Shown here: positions 8,616 to 17,687 of the stretch, in pieces
Numbering within the stretch: the first letter of the stretch is position 1
Layout of the letters: each line of letters opens with the position of its first letter
Origin: Methylobacterium sp. Leaf117
GTDB lineage: Bacteria; Pseudomonadota; Alphaproteobacteria; Rhizobiales; Beijerinckiaceae
Direction: 5' to 3'
DNA: 64,000 nt
NCBI RefSeq assembly: GCF_001422985.1
Contig: NZ_LMNL01000034.1
Location: forward strand, 271,603 to 335,602
Program-made: the position numbers and the translations under genes
Notes under the pieces: model-generated
The model's input: the letters and a program-made list of their open reading frames with translations, nothing else
What the model was told of the DNA's origin: nothing
Database searches by the model: none

Positions 8616-9536
8616 TCACGGGTCCCCGTCCGGCTCCCCATCGGTCGAGCGCCGTTTCAGGCGCTCAATCATCCAGCGCCCAGCCGGTCCGGGCGGCGCG
8701 GCGGTTCGGTAAACCGCCGAGATCGGCAGGGACAGCCCTCCCGGCGGAACGTCTTCGATCGCCAGTTCGACGAGGCGGCCCTCGGCGACATCCTGGCAGA
8801 CCGTATGCAGCGGCATGCCGCCCCAGCCGAGCCCGCTGACCAGGAAGGCGTGCTTGGCGAACAGATCGGCTAGGCGCCACGTCGTCGGTGACATCACACC
8901 GAACTCGCGTCCGGCCGAGAGTTCGGAGCGATCCGTGAGGACGAGCTGGATGTGCTGCGCCAGGACGCCTCTGGGAATCGTGCCGCGATGTGCCGCCAGC
9001 GGGTGATCGGACGCCGCGACCATGACGAATTCGACGGTCCCGATCCGCTCGACCGTCAAGCCAGCGGGCAGGGTCGGAAGCGAGCCCACCAGGCCGAAGC
9101 TCGCCCGCTGATCGAGGACGGGTTGAATCACCGCCCCAAGCGCCTCCACGTAGAGACGCAGCGGCGTCGCCGGGAACTGCGCGCGGAACTCGCGGGCGGT
9201 GTCGGCCAGAACCCGGATCGGGAAGAACACGTCGATCACGGCGGTCAATTCCGCCTCGAGCCCGCCGGCCATCCCCTTGGCCCGCGCCTTCATGCCGTCG
9301 ACCCCGGCGACGATCGCGCGGGCATCGGCGAGAAGCAGGACGCCCTCGGTCGTCAGGCGGGGATAGCGCCCGCTCCGATCGAACAGCGTGACGCCGAGTT
9401 GCGCTTCGAGGTTGGCGATTGTTTCGCTGACGGCCGATTGCGTCCGCCGGACACGACGAGCTGCCGCGGAGAAGCTGCCCTCATCGGCCGCCGCCTGGAA
9501 GATCCGCAGTTGGTCCAGCGAGACTCCGTCGAGCAT
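8616..9536 (-). CDS. LysR-family transcriptional regulator
   Basis: A 306-residue LysR protein. The N-terminal helix-turn-helix (LDQLRIFQAAADEGSFSAAA, then TQSAVSETI) is followed by a substrate-binding domain from about residue 95. The start is supported by GGAGG about 9 bases upstream. It is divergent from the luciferase-like oxidoreductase gene at 9782, so that gene is its probable target. Related LysR proteins regulate stress or electrophile-responsive oxidoreductases, but the signal cannot be told from the sequence. Confidence 0.9.
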   Translation of the reverse strand: MLDGVSLDQLRIFQAAADEGSFSAAARRVRRTQSAVSETIANLEAQLGVTLFDRSGRYPRLTTEGVLLLADARAIVAGVDGMKARAKGMAGGLEAELTAVIDVFFPIRVLADTAREFRAQFPATPLRLYVEALGAVIQPVLDQRASFGLVGSLPTLPAGLTVERIGTVEFVMVAASDHPLAAHRGTIPRGVLAQHIQLVLTDRSELSAGREFGVMSPTTWRLADLFAKHAFLVSGLGWGGMPLHTVCQDVAEGRLVELAIEDVPPGGLSLPISAVYRTAAPPGPAGRWMIERLKRRSTDGEPDGDP

Positions 9537-9781
9537 GGTCAGACACCTCCATCGGCCAGCCCGATGGGTAAAATCAAAACTAGCCCGATGTCATCGCCTG
9601 GCACTGGAAACATGACGGGTTATCTCAGGCCGAAGACGTCCGTCGCCATCAACGGACCGGCTTGGCAACCATCGTCGCTGACGATGGATCGCATCGCAAG
9701 AGACCGGCTGGTCTGAAACTGGCCGCCTGTCATGTAGGGGAAACAGTCCAGGACGCCGACAACCACCACGAGGGCATGACG

Positions 9782-10828
9782 ATGGAAATCGGGATCGACA
9801 GCTTCGCCGCTACCATGCCGGATCTGGAGACGGGCCGAACAGTCTCGCCGGCGGACCGGATGGAGGCGCTGCTGGCCGAGGTGGAGACCGCTGACCGGGT
9901 GGGCCTCGACGTCTTCGGCATCGGCGAGCACCATCGCACGGAGTTCCTCGATTCGGCCCCCACCGTCATCCTGGCCGCGGCCGCAGCGCGAACCCGGCGT
10001 ATCCGCCTCGCCAGCGCCGTTACGGTGCTCAGCGCCGCCGATCCGGTACGGGTCTTCCAGGAATTCGCAACCGTGGATCTCATCGCCAGAGGTCGCGCGG
10101 AGATCGTCGTCGGTCGCGGCTCGTTCGGGGAAGCCTATCCGTTGTTCGGGTTCGCCCGGGAGGATTACGACGCCCTGTTCGCGGAAAAGCTCGACCTGCT
10201 CCTGACGCTGCGCAACGAGGTCCATGTGACCTGGAGCGGACGCTTCCGTCCCCCGCTCAGCGGTCAAGGCGTCTATCCGCGTCCCCATCAGGCCCAGATT
10301 CCGATATGGCTCGGGGTCGGAGGTACCCCGCAATCCTTCGCGCGCGCGGGTACGCTCGGCCTGCCCCTGATGGTGGCGATCATCGGCGGCAGCTTCCAGC
10401 GCTTCCGTCCCCTCGTCGATCTCTACCGCGAGGCGGGCCGCAGGGCTGGACATGCGCCGGACACGCTCCGCGTCGGAGTCCACGCCATGGGCTTCGTCGG
10501 CGACACCGATCAGGCCGCGCGCGATGCGTTCTTCCCCGGTTGGGCACACATGTTCACCGAGATCGGGCGCGAGCGCGGCTGGGCCCGAGCCAACCGTGTC
10601 CAATTCGACGCGATGTGCGGGCCGGACGGCGCCTTCCTGATCGGTTCGCCCGAAACGGTCGGCGCCAAGATCCTGGCTGCGAACGAGACCTTGGGCGGCC
10701 TATCCCGCGTCACCTTCCAGATGAGTTCGGCCATGCTGGAGACCGACGCAATGCAGCGTTCGATCACGCTGCTCGGCACGCGGGTCGCCCCCGCCGTCAA
10801 AGCTGCCCTGGCCGGCACCCGGCCATGA
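9782..10828 (+). CDS. LLM-class flavin-dependent oxidoreductase
   Basis: A 348-residue bacterial-luciferase-fold (TIM barrel) protein, probably FMN-dependent and acting as a monooxygenase or oxidoreductase on an unknown small molecule. Typical family segments are MEIGIDSFAA, VGLDVFGIGEHH (residues about 40-50), RIRLASAVTVLS, VDLIARGRAEIVVGRGSF and PIWLGVGG. GAGG about 8 bases before 9782 supports this start; ATG at 9776 is an alternative two codons earlier. Likely controlled by the divergent LysR gene. The substrate cannot be assigned. Confidence 0.88.
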   Translation: MEIGIDSFAATMPDLETGRTVSPADRMEALLAEVETADRVGLDVFGIGEHHRTEFLDSAPTVILAAAAARTRRIRLASAVTVLSAADPVRVFQEFATVDLIARGRAEIVVGRGSFGEAYPLFGFAREDYDALFAEKLDLLLTLRNEVHVTWSGRFRPPLSGQGVYPRPHQAQIPIWLGVGGTPQSFARAGTLGLPLMVAIIGGSFQRFRPLVDLYREAGRRAGHAPDTLRVGVHAMGFVGDTDQAARDAFFPGWAHMFTEIGRERGWARANRVQFDAMCGPDGAFLIGSPETVGAKILAANETLGGLSRVTFQMSSAMLETDAMQRSITLLGTRVAPAVKAALAGTRP

Positions 10829-11018
10829 TGGCGGGGATGCCGCCCGGCGCGTGCCGGACGGCGCTCACGGCCGGCATTGGGCGGGACGCCGTTCATGCAT
10901 GCGTCGGACGGTTGAGTTTGGCCGAATGATCGAAACCCTGGCGCGAGTTAAACAATAATTCACCGCATGATGCTTTCTTGCCGCGATCCCCACCTGTGTT
11001 TTGAGAGGAGGTTCAGAG

Positions 11019-11375
11019 ATGGAGGCCGAGAGGAAGCTTGCGAGCCAAGCCACCGTCAATGAAGAGGCCGATCGCATCCGGGAGATTTTCAAAGAATCCT
11101 TCCAACAGACGGACGGAAGCCTGGAGCGCCTTCTCCCAAGCAATTTTACCGAGACCATCGCTCAGAGAGCAGAGACCGGCAAACCGGCGGATGATGACTT
11201 TGATTGGTCGGTAACACTGGCCAACGTCGAAGCGATCGTCGACGCCAGCAATGCAAGCCGATCCGCCATCGTACAGGCGGAGATGCGTGCGGAAATCGCG
11301 GAGGCCAAGGCCAAGGAAGCGCTTCATTGGCTTCGGACCCTACACAACGCCGTTCTCAAGGGACTTCCCCGTTAA
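11019..11375 (+). CDS. Hypothetical protein, helical
   Basis: A 118-residue acidic, alanine- and glutamate-rich protein with no recognised domain. Residues about 80-105 (AEMRAEIAEAKAKEALHWL) look like an amphipathic helix or short coiled coil. The start at 11019 has an excellent GAGGAGG ribosome site 6-7 bases upstream, better than the TTG at 11001. It is isolated; the next gene on the same strand begins about 115 bases later. Confidence 0.6.
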   Translation: MEAERKLASQATVNEEADRIREIFKESFQQTDGSLERLLPSNFTETIAQRAETGKPADDDFDWSVTLANVEAIVDASNASRSAIVQAEMRAEIAEAKAKEALHWLRTLHNAVLKGLPR

Positions 11376-11490
11376 GGTTCACGAGGCAATTGGCTCGGGC
11401 TCCGGCGGGGCCCGCTCATCGGCTGTGACATCGCTTCATCGTTGCGCCTTGCCGGATCGTGTAAAGTGATGTGGCATAGGGGCAGTGGAC

Positions 11491-11646
11491 ATGGTCAGGT
11501 TTCTTTTAAAGTGGCTCGTGCTCTCAATTCCCCTGGGGATCTCTCTCGGGAAATTCATTAAGGCCGCTAAAGAACCGGGCCGGGGGATGCCCCAGCCACA
11601 GACCGCGAAGCGCGGCGACGTAGTACGGCGCTCCGACCCGGCATAA
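11491..11646 (+). CDS. Small putative membrane protein (51 aa)
   Basis: A short frame with AGGGG 8 bases before the ATG. It encodes a single hydrophobic helix (residues about 4-24, FLLKWLVLSIPLGISLGKFI) followed by a basic, proline-rich tail ending at TAA. Start context and helix argue for a real gene, but the size and lack of recognised relatives keep this tentative. It lies between the hypothetical gene at 11019 and the large helicase-nuclease gene; no functional link can be shown. Confidence 0.45.
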   Translation: MVRFLLKWLVLSIPLGISLGKFIKAAKEPGRGMPQPQTAKRGDVVRRSDPA

Positions 11647-11912
11647 CGGTGCCCCGGACTCGCCTCGGTCTGCTTCTCCCGACCGGGCTTTCCACCGCTG
11701 ACGCATCCGACGAACCGATCGAATTCGATCGTGCTTAGGCATCGGGCCTCCAAGCTCTTACCCCTACCCCAGTTCACAACCTGTGGTTTTTTCTTGCGCG
11801 CGACCTCGCGTACAACCAAGCCATGGCTCGCCCGAGAGCGTTGACCTGCAGACAGGATGATCTGCGGGAATCCTGATCGGCAGGAATCTTCGGGCTGCCG
11901 GGAGGAAGCGCA

Positions 11913-14900
11913 ATGGCGGTTGCGGTGCGGGCGGATGTGTCGAGCAGGATTGGTCTCGCCTCGCACCAGAACGCCCGTCGGGTTCTCAACGAACTGGAGA
12001 TCGTCGGCGACGACGAAGTCCACGCGGATCTCGCCGTGACGCTGACGGCCGACCCGTCCTTTCTGAAGCCGCGCTCCTGGACGATCGATCGCATCCGTCC
12101 AGGCGGGTCCGTCCGGTTGGCTGACCGCGACGTTTCGCTCGCCGCAGGCTTCCTGGCGGACCTGAACGAAACGGTCACCGGCACGGTCATGCTGCGTGTG
12201 TCTCATGCGGACCGGACGCTGGCCGTCAGCGAGCATCCGGTTACGCTTCTCAAGCCATCCGAATGGGGCGGGGCGGCGTCGATGGGCGAGTTGCTCGCCG
12301 CCTTCGTGACGCCGACCGATCCGGCGGTCGATGGCATTCTGCTGGAAACCTCGGGAATCCTCCGGCGTGCGGGTAAACCGGATGGCTTCGATGGCTATGC
12401 GGACCGCTCGCGGAGCCGCGCCTGGGATGTCACCTCGGCGATCTGGTCCGCCATCTGCGGGTTGCGCCTCGTCGGAGAGCGATCGCCTGCCGGCTTTGCG
12501 ACCGAGGGTCAGGCAGTGCGTTCTCCGACCGACATCCTGAAGGATGGAAGGGCGACGGACCTGGATCTGGCGCTCCTGTTCGCCGCCGTGGTCGAACAAG
12601 CCGGCCTCAACCCACTCGTGGTGCTGACCGGGGAACAGGCCCTTGCGGGAGCCTGGCTGCAGCCACAGGAATTTGCGAACCTCGTTACGGACGAGGCGGC
12701 CTCCCTCCGGAAGCGGGCCGATCTCCAGGATCTCGTGTTGCTCGAAACGGCTCTGACAGGGCAGGCTCATCCGCCCGGCTTCGGCAGCGCCCTGGCAGGA
12801 GCGCGCCGGCGGATCGCGGAGGATGCCGACTCCACCTTCACCATGGCGTTGGACATCCGCCGCGCGCGCCTGCGCCGCATCCACCCGCTCGACACCCCGC
12901 GACACAGCCCCCCGAACAACTCGTCGGACGATTCAGCCGTGCGGGTCGGAACGCTCGCGTCCTTCGAAGCGGCCCCGCCCCTTCCCGCCTTCGACGTCGA
13001 GGGGGCGGCGGAGCCGAGCACGCCGGCCGGCCGGATCGCGCTCTGGCAGCGCCGCCTGCTGGACCTCACAACGCGCAACCGGCTGCTCAACCTGCCCGAA
13101 GGTGCGAAGGCCGTCCGGCTCGCCTGCCCGGAACCGGCGAGGCTGGAGGACCGCCTGTCGGCGGGCAAACGAATTCGCGTCGTCGCCGAACCCGACTTCG
13201 GGAACGGCGGACCCGGCAAGACCTCCGGTCCGCTCCCGGACGGCGAGGACCAGCGAGCGGCTTATGCCCGCGCCGCCCTCGAACGCGATCAGGTCGTCGC
13301 CGTCGGCGACGCGAAGCATCGCGATGTAAAACACCTCGATCCGATGCTGATCGACCTCTACCGGAAGGCGAGGTCCGATCTGGAGGAAGGCGGAGCCAAC
13401 ACGCTCTACCTCGCTCTCGGCTTCCTGAAGTGGCGCCGCTCGGGCGCCGACACGCGGGTCTACCGGGCGCCCCTCATCCTCCTGCCGGTGAAACTGGAGC
13501 GGATGAGCGCCCTGTCCGGAGTCGCCCTGCTGCGCCATGACGACGAGGCACGCTTCAATCTCACGCTTCTGGAAATGCTGCGCCAGGATTTCGCGCTGCC
13601 GATCCCGGGACTGGACGGCTCCCTGCCGATGGATGCGAGCGGCGTCGATGTGGCTGGGATCTGGAACCTCGTGCGGCGGGCGGTGCGGGACGTGCCGGGC
13701 TTCGAGGTCACCGAGGATGTGGTGATCAGCACCTTCTCCTTCGCCAAATATCTGATGTGGAAGGACTTGGCGGACCGAAGTGGTCAATTGGCTGCGAGCC
13801 CTGTCGTGCGGCATCTGATCGAGCGGGCGCGTGAGCGCTTTCCCGAGGGGCCGCCCTTTCCGAGACCAGAGCACCTCGACGACGCGATCGACCCGTCGGA
13901 ACTCTTTGTCCCACTTCCGGCGGATTCCTCGCAGATCGCGGCGGTCGTCGCCTCCGCGCGGGGCTGCGACTTCGTCCTCGACGGACCGCCCGGTACGGGC
14001 AAGTCACAGACCATCGCCAACATGATCGCGCATAATCTCGCCCTCGGACGGCGCATTCTGTTCGTGGCGGAGAAGCGCGCCGCCCTCGACGTGGTCCATC
14101 GGCGGCTCACGGAGAAAGGTCTCGGCACGTTCTGCCTGGAACTTCATTCGAACAGGGCATCGAAGCTCGAGGTCCTGAAGAGCCTTGAACGCGCCTGGGA
14201 GACTCGGGATGCCTTGTCCCCCGAGGAATGGGCCCGCGAAGCCGCTCAGGTCCGAAGGCTGCGGGATCGTCTCAACGCGGTCGTCCGACTGCTGCACGAG
14301 AGGCATGGGAACGGCTTGACGCTGCACGGCGCCATCGGGCGCGTGGTGCGGGACTGGTCGCCCGAACTGCCGGACCTCGGCTGGACCGAAGACGTCGCGC
14401 ACGACAAAGCGTCCCTTGATGCCCTGCGGGAGACCGTCCACCGGCTGGACCTGCATCACAGCGCCATTCCTGTCATCCCCGACGCCTTCGCGCCCATTCG
14501 GCACCAGGCCTGGTCGAATGGCTGGCAGGCGCGGACCCTGGCTGCCGCACGGGCAATCGCACCAGCGCGCAGCGCTCTTGACGAGGCGCGGGAAAGGATC
14601 TTGGCCGCCACGCGCCTTCGCTATCCGGCGACCGACCTCGATACGATCGCCAAGCTCCATCGGCTGGCCACGGCACTGCTCGCGGCATCGGGCCAGGATC
14701 TGCGCTTTGCCTTCGCGCCCGACGCCACCGCCCGCATCGCACGTGTCCGAACCGTCGCCGATGCGATCGACGGATTCCGAGCGGCGGAGAGGAGCCTATC
14801 GACATCCTATTCAGCGGACGGGCTGCGGCGCCTGGACCTCGACCGGCTGGATGCCGCGTGGGCCGAAGCAGCGCGGAGCGTTTGGCCCTTCAACGTTCTC

Positions 14901-17174
14901 GCGCGCCGCCGTGTCACCGCGCGACTTCGGAGGGAAGGCCACGCGATTGCGCGGCCCGACCCTGCACGTGACCTGCCGGTGCTGCGCCGGATGGCAGGCT
15001 TCCAGAGCTTCGTCGCCTCCGCCGCGCCGGACCTCGCCGGTCCGCCCGGGTGCGAGGCCGGCCACGACACCGTTGCGATGCGGCGCACGGCCGAGATCGC
15101 CGAGGCGCTGCGATCGGCACTCTCCGCAACCGCCGCCGATGCCGACACGCTCGCTGCGCTTGCGCGGGTAACCGCCACCCTGGTGATCGAAGCCAACGAT
15201 CTGCTGAGCCCGGATGGCCGGATCGCCGGGGCGGCCGCCGACCTCGGACTTCGCCTCGCTGCGTGGGAGGACACAGCGGGCCATCTCGCGGTCCTGCTGG
15301 CCCTCGGCCCTTCGGCGAGCCGGGACCTCGACGGGATATCGGCCCTGGGGGCCGCCATTACGACGGCGCCCGCCGGGCTCAAACCATGGTGCGACTGGCA
15401 GCGGGTTCGGCAGACTGCCCTCGACGCGGGTTTGCGGGCGGTCGTTCTGGCCCTGGAGGCCGGAACCGTGGCGGAGAGCGGCGCGCTCGCCCTGTTCGAG
15501 ACGATCCATGCCCGCTGGTTCGCGGCGCGCGGCATCGATGCCGAGCCCGACCTGCGGGATCTGGTCATGGCCGAGCACGGCGATGCGATCGACGCCTTTC
15601 GCCGCCTGGACGAACGCCTCGACGCGCTCGCGATCCGCATGATCCGGGCACGCATCTGCGGGTTGATCCCCGACAAGGACACGGTCGGGCGCAAGGGTGG
15701 ATACGGCGTCCTGAAGCATGAACTGCGCAAGCAGCGCGCGCACAAACCCATCCGCCAACTCGCCGCCGAAATGGGCGAGGCCTTTACCCGCCTCGCGCCG
15801 TGCATGCTCATGAGTCCCTTGTCGATCGCGCAGTACCTACCGCCGGATCAGGCTCTTTTCGACCTCGTCATCTTCGATGAAGCGTCGCAGATCGCCCCCT
15901 GGGACGCGATCGGCTCGATCGCCCGCGGACGGCAGGTCGTCGTCGCCGGCGATCCGCGACAGATGCCGCCGACCAGCTTCTTCACGCGATCCGCGAATGC
16001 CGACGAGGCAGACGAGGTCGAGGCCGACATGGCCAGCATTCTCGACGAATGCCTCGCGGCCGGCGTCCCGAGCCATGGGCTGAGCTGGCACTATCGCAGC
16101 CGGCACGAAAGCCTGATCGCCTTCTCCAACCACCGCTATTACGACGGCGCCCTCATCACCTTTCCGGCTGCGGAGACCCGGGCCAGCGCGGTCGAATGGC
16201 GGCGCGTTTCGGGCGTCTACGCAAAGGGGAAGGGCCGGACGAACCAGATCGAGGCCCAGGCGATCGTTGCCGAGATCGTCCGGCGCCTGACCGACCCCGA
16301 TTGTGTGGATCACGCCCATACCCTGGCCGTCATCACGCTGAACACCGAGCAGCAGGCGCTGATCGAGAACCTTCTCGACCTCGAGCGGAAACGGCGTCCC
16401 GAGATCGAGTACGCCTTCGGCGAGGACGTTCCGGAACCCGTGGTGGTCAAGAACTTGGAGACCGTGCAGGGCGACGAACGGGACGTGATCCTGCTCGGCA
16501 TCGGCTACGGGCCGACAGAGGCCGAGGCCGGCACGATGTCCATGAACTTCGGTCCGCTCAACCGGGATGGCGGATGGCGACGCCTGAACGTCGCCCTCAC
16601 ACGCGCCCGTCGCGAAATGGTGGTGTTCACCTCCTTCGAACCAGGAATGATCGACCTCAATCGGACCAGCGCACCGGCGGTCAGGGACCTGAAGCACTTC
16701 CTCGAATTCGCCGAGCGCGGACCTCGCGCCCTGGCCGAGGCCGTCCAGGGCTCGCTCGGCGGCGCTGAATCTCCTTTCGAAGAGGCGGTCGCTGCGGCCT
16801 TGTCGGGTCGGGGGTGGGTCGTGGTTCCGCAGATCGGGGTATCGCGCTTCCGCATCGATCTCGGCGTGGTGCATCCCGACAGGCCGGGCGACTATCTCGC
16901 GGGTGTCGAGTGCGATGGGGCAACCTACCACGCTGCTGCCACGGCGCGCGATCGCGATAGGGTCAGGGCGACGATCCTGGAAGGCCTCGGCTGGTCGCTG
17001 GTCCGCGTCTGGTCGACGGATTGGTGGGTCGACCGGGCGGGTGCCCTCGACCGCCTCGACACCGCGCTGCGATCACGTCTGGCCGAGTCACGCTTGCAGC
17101 TGACGGCGGCAGGCGGCGCGTTCGATCCCCCCGCCGATCCCGAAAGCCCGGACGGCGAAACCTCGCTCCGCTGA
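11913..17174 (+). CDS. DUF4011-SF1 helicase-Vsr/MTES_1575-like nuclease (defence candidate)
   Basis: A 1753-residue multidomain protein. Residues about 370-500 carry the DUF4011 signature (RIALWQRRLLDLTTRNRLLNL), preceded by a long N-terminal region with an early beta-rich part. A superfamily 1 helicase follows: Walker A GPPGTGKS at 691-698, a long helical insertion, motif II DEAS at 1322-1325 followed by VVAGDPRQMPP, and motif VI NVALTRARREM. The C-terminus (about 1600-1735) is a very-short-patch-repair/MTES_1575-type PD-(D/E)xK nuclease with D1649, E1666-C-D-G and a YH...RDRDR...GLGW...RVWSTDWW tail. GGGAGG before the ATG supports the start. As I recall, single proteins of this architecture have been reported as antiphage (name hhe); I cannot verify the match. 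All catalytic motifs look intact. Confidence 0.85.
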   Translation: MAVAVRADVSSRIGLASHQNARRVLNELEIVGDDEVHADLAVTLTADPSFLKPRSWTIDRIRPGGSVRLADRDVSLAAGFLADLNETVTGTVMLRVSHADRTLAVSEHPVTLLKPSEWGGAASMGELLAAFVTPTDPAVDGILLETSGILRRAGKPDGFDGYADRSRSRAWDVTSAIWSAICGLRLVGERSPAGFATEGQAVRSPTDILKDGRATDLDLALLFAAVVEQAGLNPLVVLTGEQALAGAWLQPQEFANLVTDEAASLRKRADLQDLVLLETALTGQAHPPGFGSALAGARRRIAEDADSTFTMALDIRRARLRRIHPLDTPRHSPPNNSSDDSAVRVGTLASFEAAPPLPAFDVEGAAEPSTPAGRIALWQRRLLDLTTRNRLLNLPEGAKAVRLACPEPARLEDRLSAGKRIRVVAEPDFGNGGPGKTSGPLPDGEDQRAAYARAALERDQVVAVGDAKHRDVKHLDPMLIDLYRKARSDLEEGGANTLYLALGFLKWRRSGADTRVYRAPLILLPVKLERMSALSGVALLRHDDEARFNLTLLEMLRQDFALPIPGLDGSLPMDASGVDVAGIWNLVRRAVRDVPGFEVTEDVVISTFSFAKYLMWKDLADRSGQLAASPVVRHLIERARERFPEGPPFPRPEHLDDAIDPSELFVPLPADSSQIAAVVASARGCDFVLDGPPGTGKSQTIANMIAHNLALGRRILFVAEKRAALDVVHRRLTEKGLGTFCLELHSNRASKLEVLKSLERAWETRDALSPEEWAREAAQVRRLRDRLNAVVRLLHERHGNGLTLHGAIGRVVRDWSPELPDLGWTEDVAHDKASLDALRETVHRLDLHHSAIPVIPDAFAPIRHQAWSNGWQARTLAAARAIAPARSALDEARERILAATRLRYPATDLDTIAKLHRLATALLAASGQDLRFAFAPDATARIARVRTVADAIDGFRAAERSLSTSYSADGLRRLDLDRLDAAWAEAARSVWPFNVLARRRVTARLRREGHAIARPDPARDLPVLRRMAGFQSFVASAAPDLAGPPGCEAGHDTVAMRRTAEIAEALRSALSATAADADTLAALARVTATLVIEANDLLSPDGRIAGAAADLGLRLAAWEDTAGHLAVLLALGPSASRDLDGISALGAAITTAPAGLKPWCDWQRVRQTALDAGLRAVVLALEAGTVAESGALALFETIHARWFAARGIDAEPDLRDLVMAEHGDAIDAFRRLDERLDALAIRMIRARICGLIPDKDTVGRKGGYGVLKHELRKQRAHKPIRQLAAEMGEAFTRLAPCMLMSPLSIAQYLPPDQALFDLVIFDEASQIAPWDAIGSIARGRQVVVAGDPRQMPPTSFFTRSANADEADEVEADMASILDECLAAGVPSHGLSWHYRSRHESLIAFSNHRYYDGALITFPAAETRASAVEWRRVSGVYAKGKGRTNQIEAQAIVAEIVRRLTDPDCVDHAHTLAVITLNTEQQALIENLLDLERKRRPEIEYAFGEDVPEPVVVKNLETVQGDERDVILLGIGYGPTEAEAGTMSMNFGPLNRDGGWRRLNVALTRARREMVVFTSFEPGMIDLNRTSAPAVRDLKHFLEFAERGPRALAEAVQGSLGGAESPFEEAVAAALSGRGWVVVPQIGVSRFRIDLGVVHPDRPGDYLAGVECDGATYHAAATARDRDRVRATILEGLGWSLVRVWSTDWWVDRAGALDRLDTALRSRLAESRLQLTAAGGAFDPPADPESPDGETSLR

Positions 17175-17264
17175 CGGCCCGCGGACCGGTCGTGGTGCAG
17201 CTGAACCAGCCCGCGCACGACGAGGTTGGTCACCATACCAGACCTCGTCCCTTAAGCACCCGCC

Positions 17265-17642
17265 ATGAACCCCGATGAACACCGCGCCCTCGTCATCCTG
17301 GTCGAGGAGGAACCTGACCAGCGCCGCGCCATCGCCGACATGCTCGATCGGGCGGGCTTTGCGGTCGTGGGGGCGGAGACGACGGACCAGGGCCTGCGCC
17401 TGCTGGACGCGACACCGGACGCCCGAGGGCTGGTGACCGACGCGCATGTGCCGGGCGCGATCGATGGCTGGGAATTGGCGCAGCGTGCCCGCGCGCTAAG
17501 GCCGGATCTCGCGGTGGTTCTGATGTCGGGCCATTCCGATCCCACCTCCGGATTCTTGCCGGAGGGAGCGGCCTTCCTGCTGAAACCGAACGTTCCAGCG
17601 AACCTCGCCACGACGCTGGGGGCGATGCTCGCGCAAGCCTGA
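17265..17642 (+). CDS. Single-domain response regulator receiver protein
   Basis: A 125-residue CheY-like receiver domain without an output domain. The phosphoacceptor is D59 (GLVTDAHVPG), with S88 and K107 (LLKP) as the conserved switch residues. The usual acidic pair that binds Mg is Glu-Glu-Glu (E14-E16) rather than Asp-Asp, a departure from most receivers. No histidine kinase is adjacent. It lies 90 bases after the helicase-nuclease gene and 45 bases before ndh on the same strand. Partner unknown. Confidence 0.85.
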   Translation: MNPDEHRALVILVEEEPDQRRAIADMLDRAGFAVVGAETTDQGLRLLDATPDARGLVTDAHVPGAIDGWELAQRARALRPDLAVVLMSGHSDPTSGFLPEGAAFLLKPNVPANLATTLGAMLAQA

Positions 17643-17687
17643 GCGATCCTCGGGGATACATTCCGGCCCGGCTCCGGTTCTGCCAGC

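Noticed and set aside
11436-12905. Minus-strand frame opposite the start of the helicase-nuclease gene
   Set aside because: The plus-strand gene has a good ribosome site and domain matches across this part; the antisense product has none.
11019-17174. Multi-gene defence island around the helicase-nuclease
   Set aside because: The neighbours are two small unknown proteins, a receiver domain and ndh; no methylase, restriction, toxin or integrase gene adjoins, so only the single large gene is proposed.
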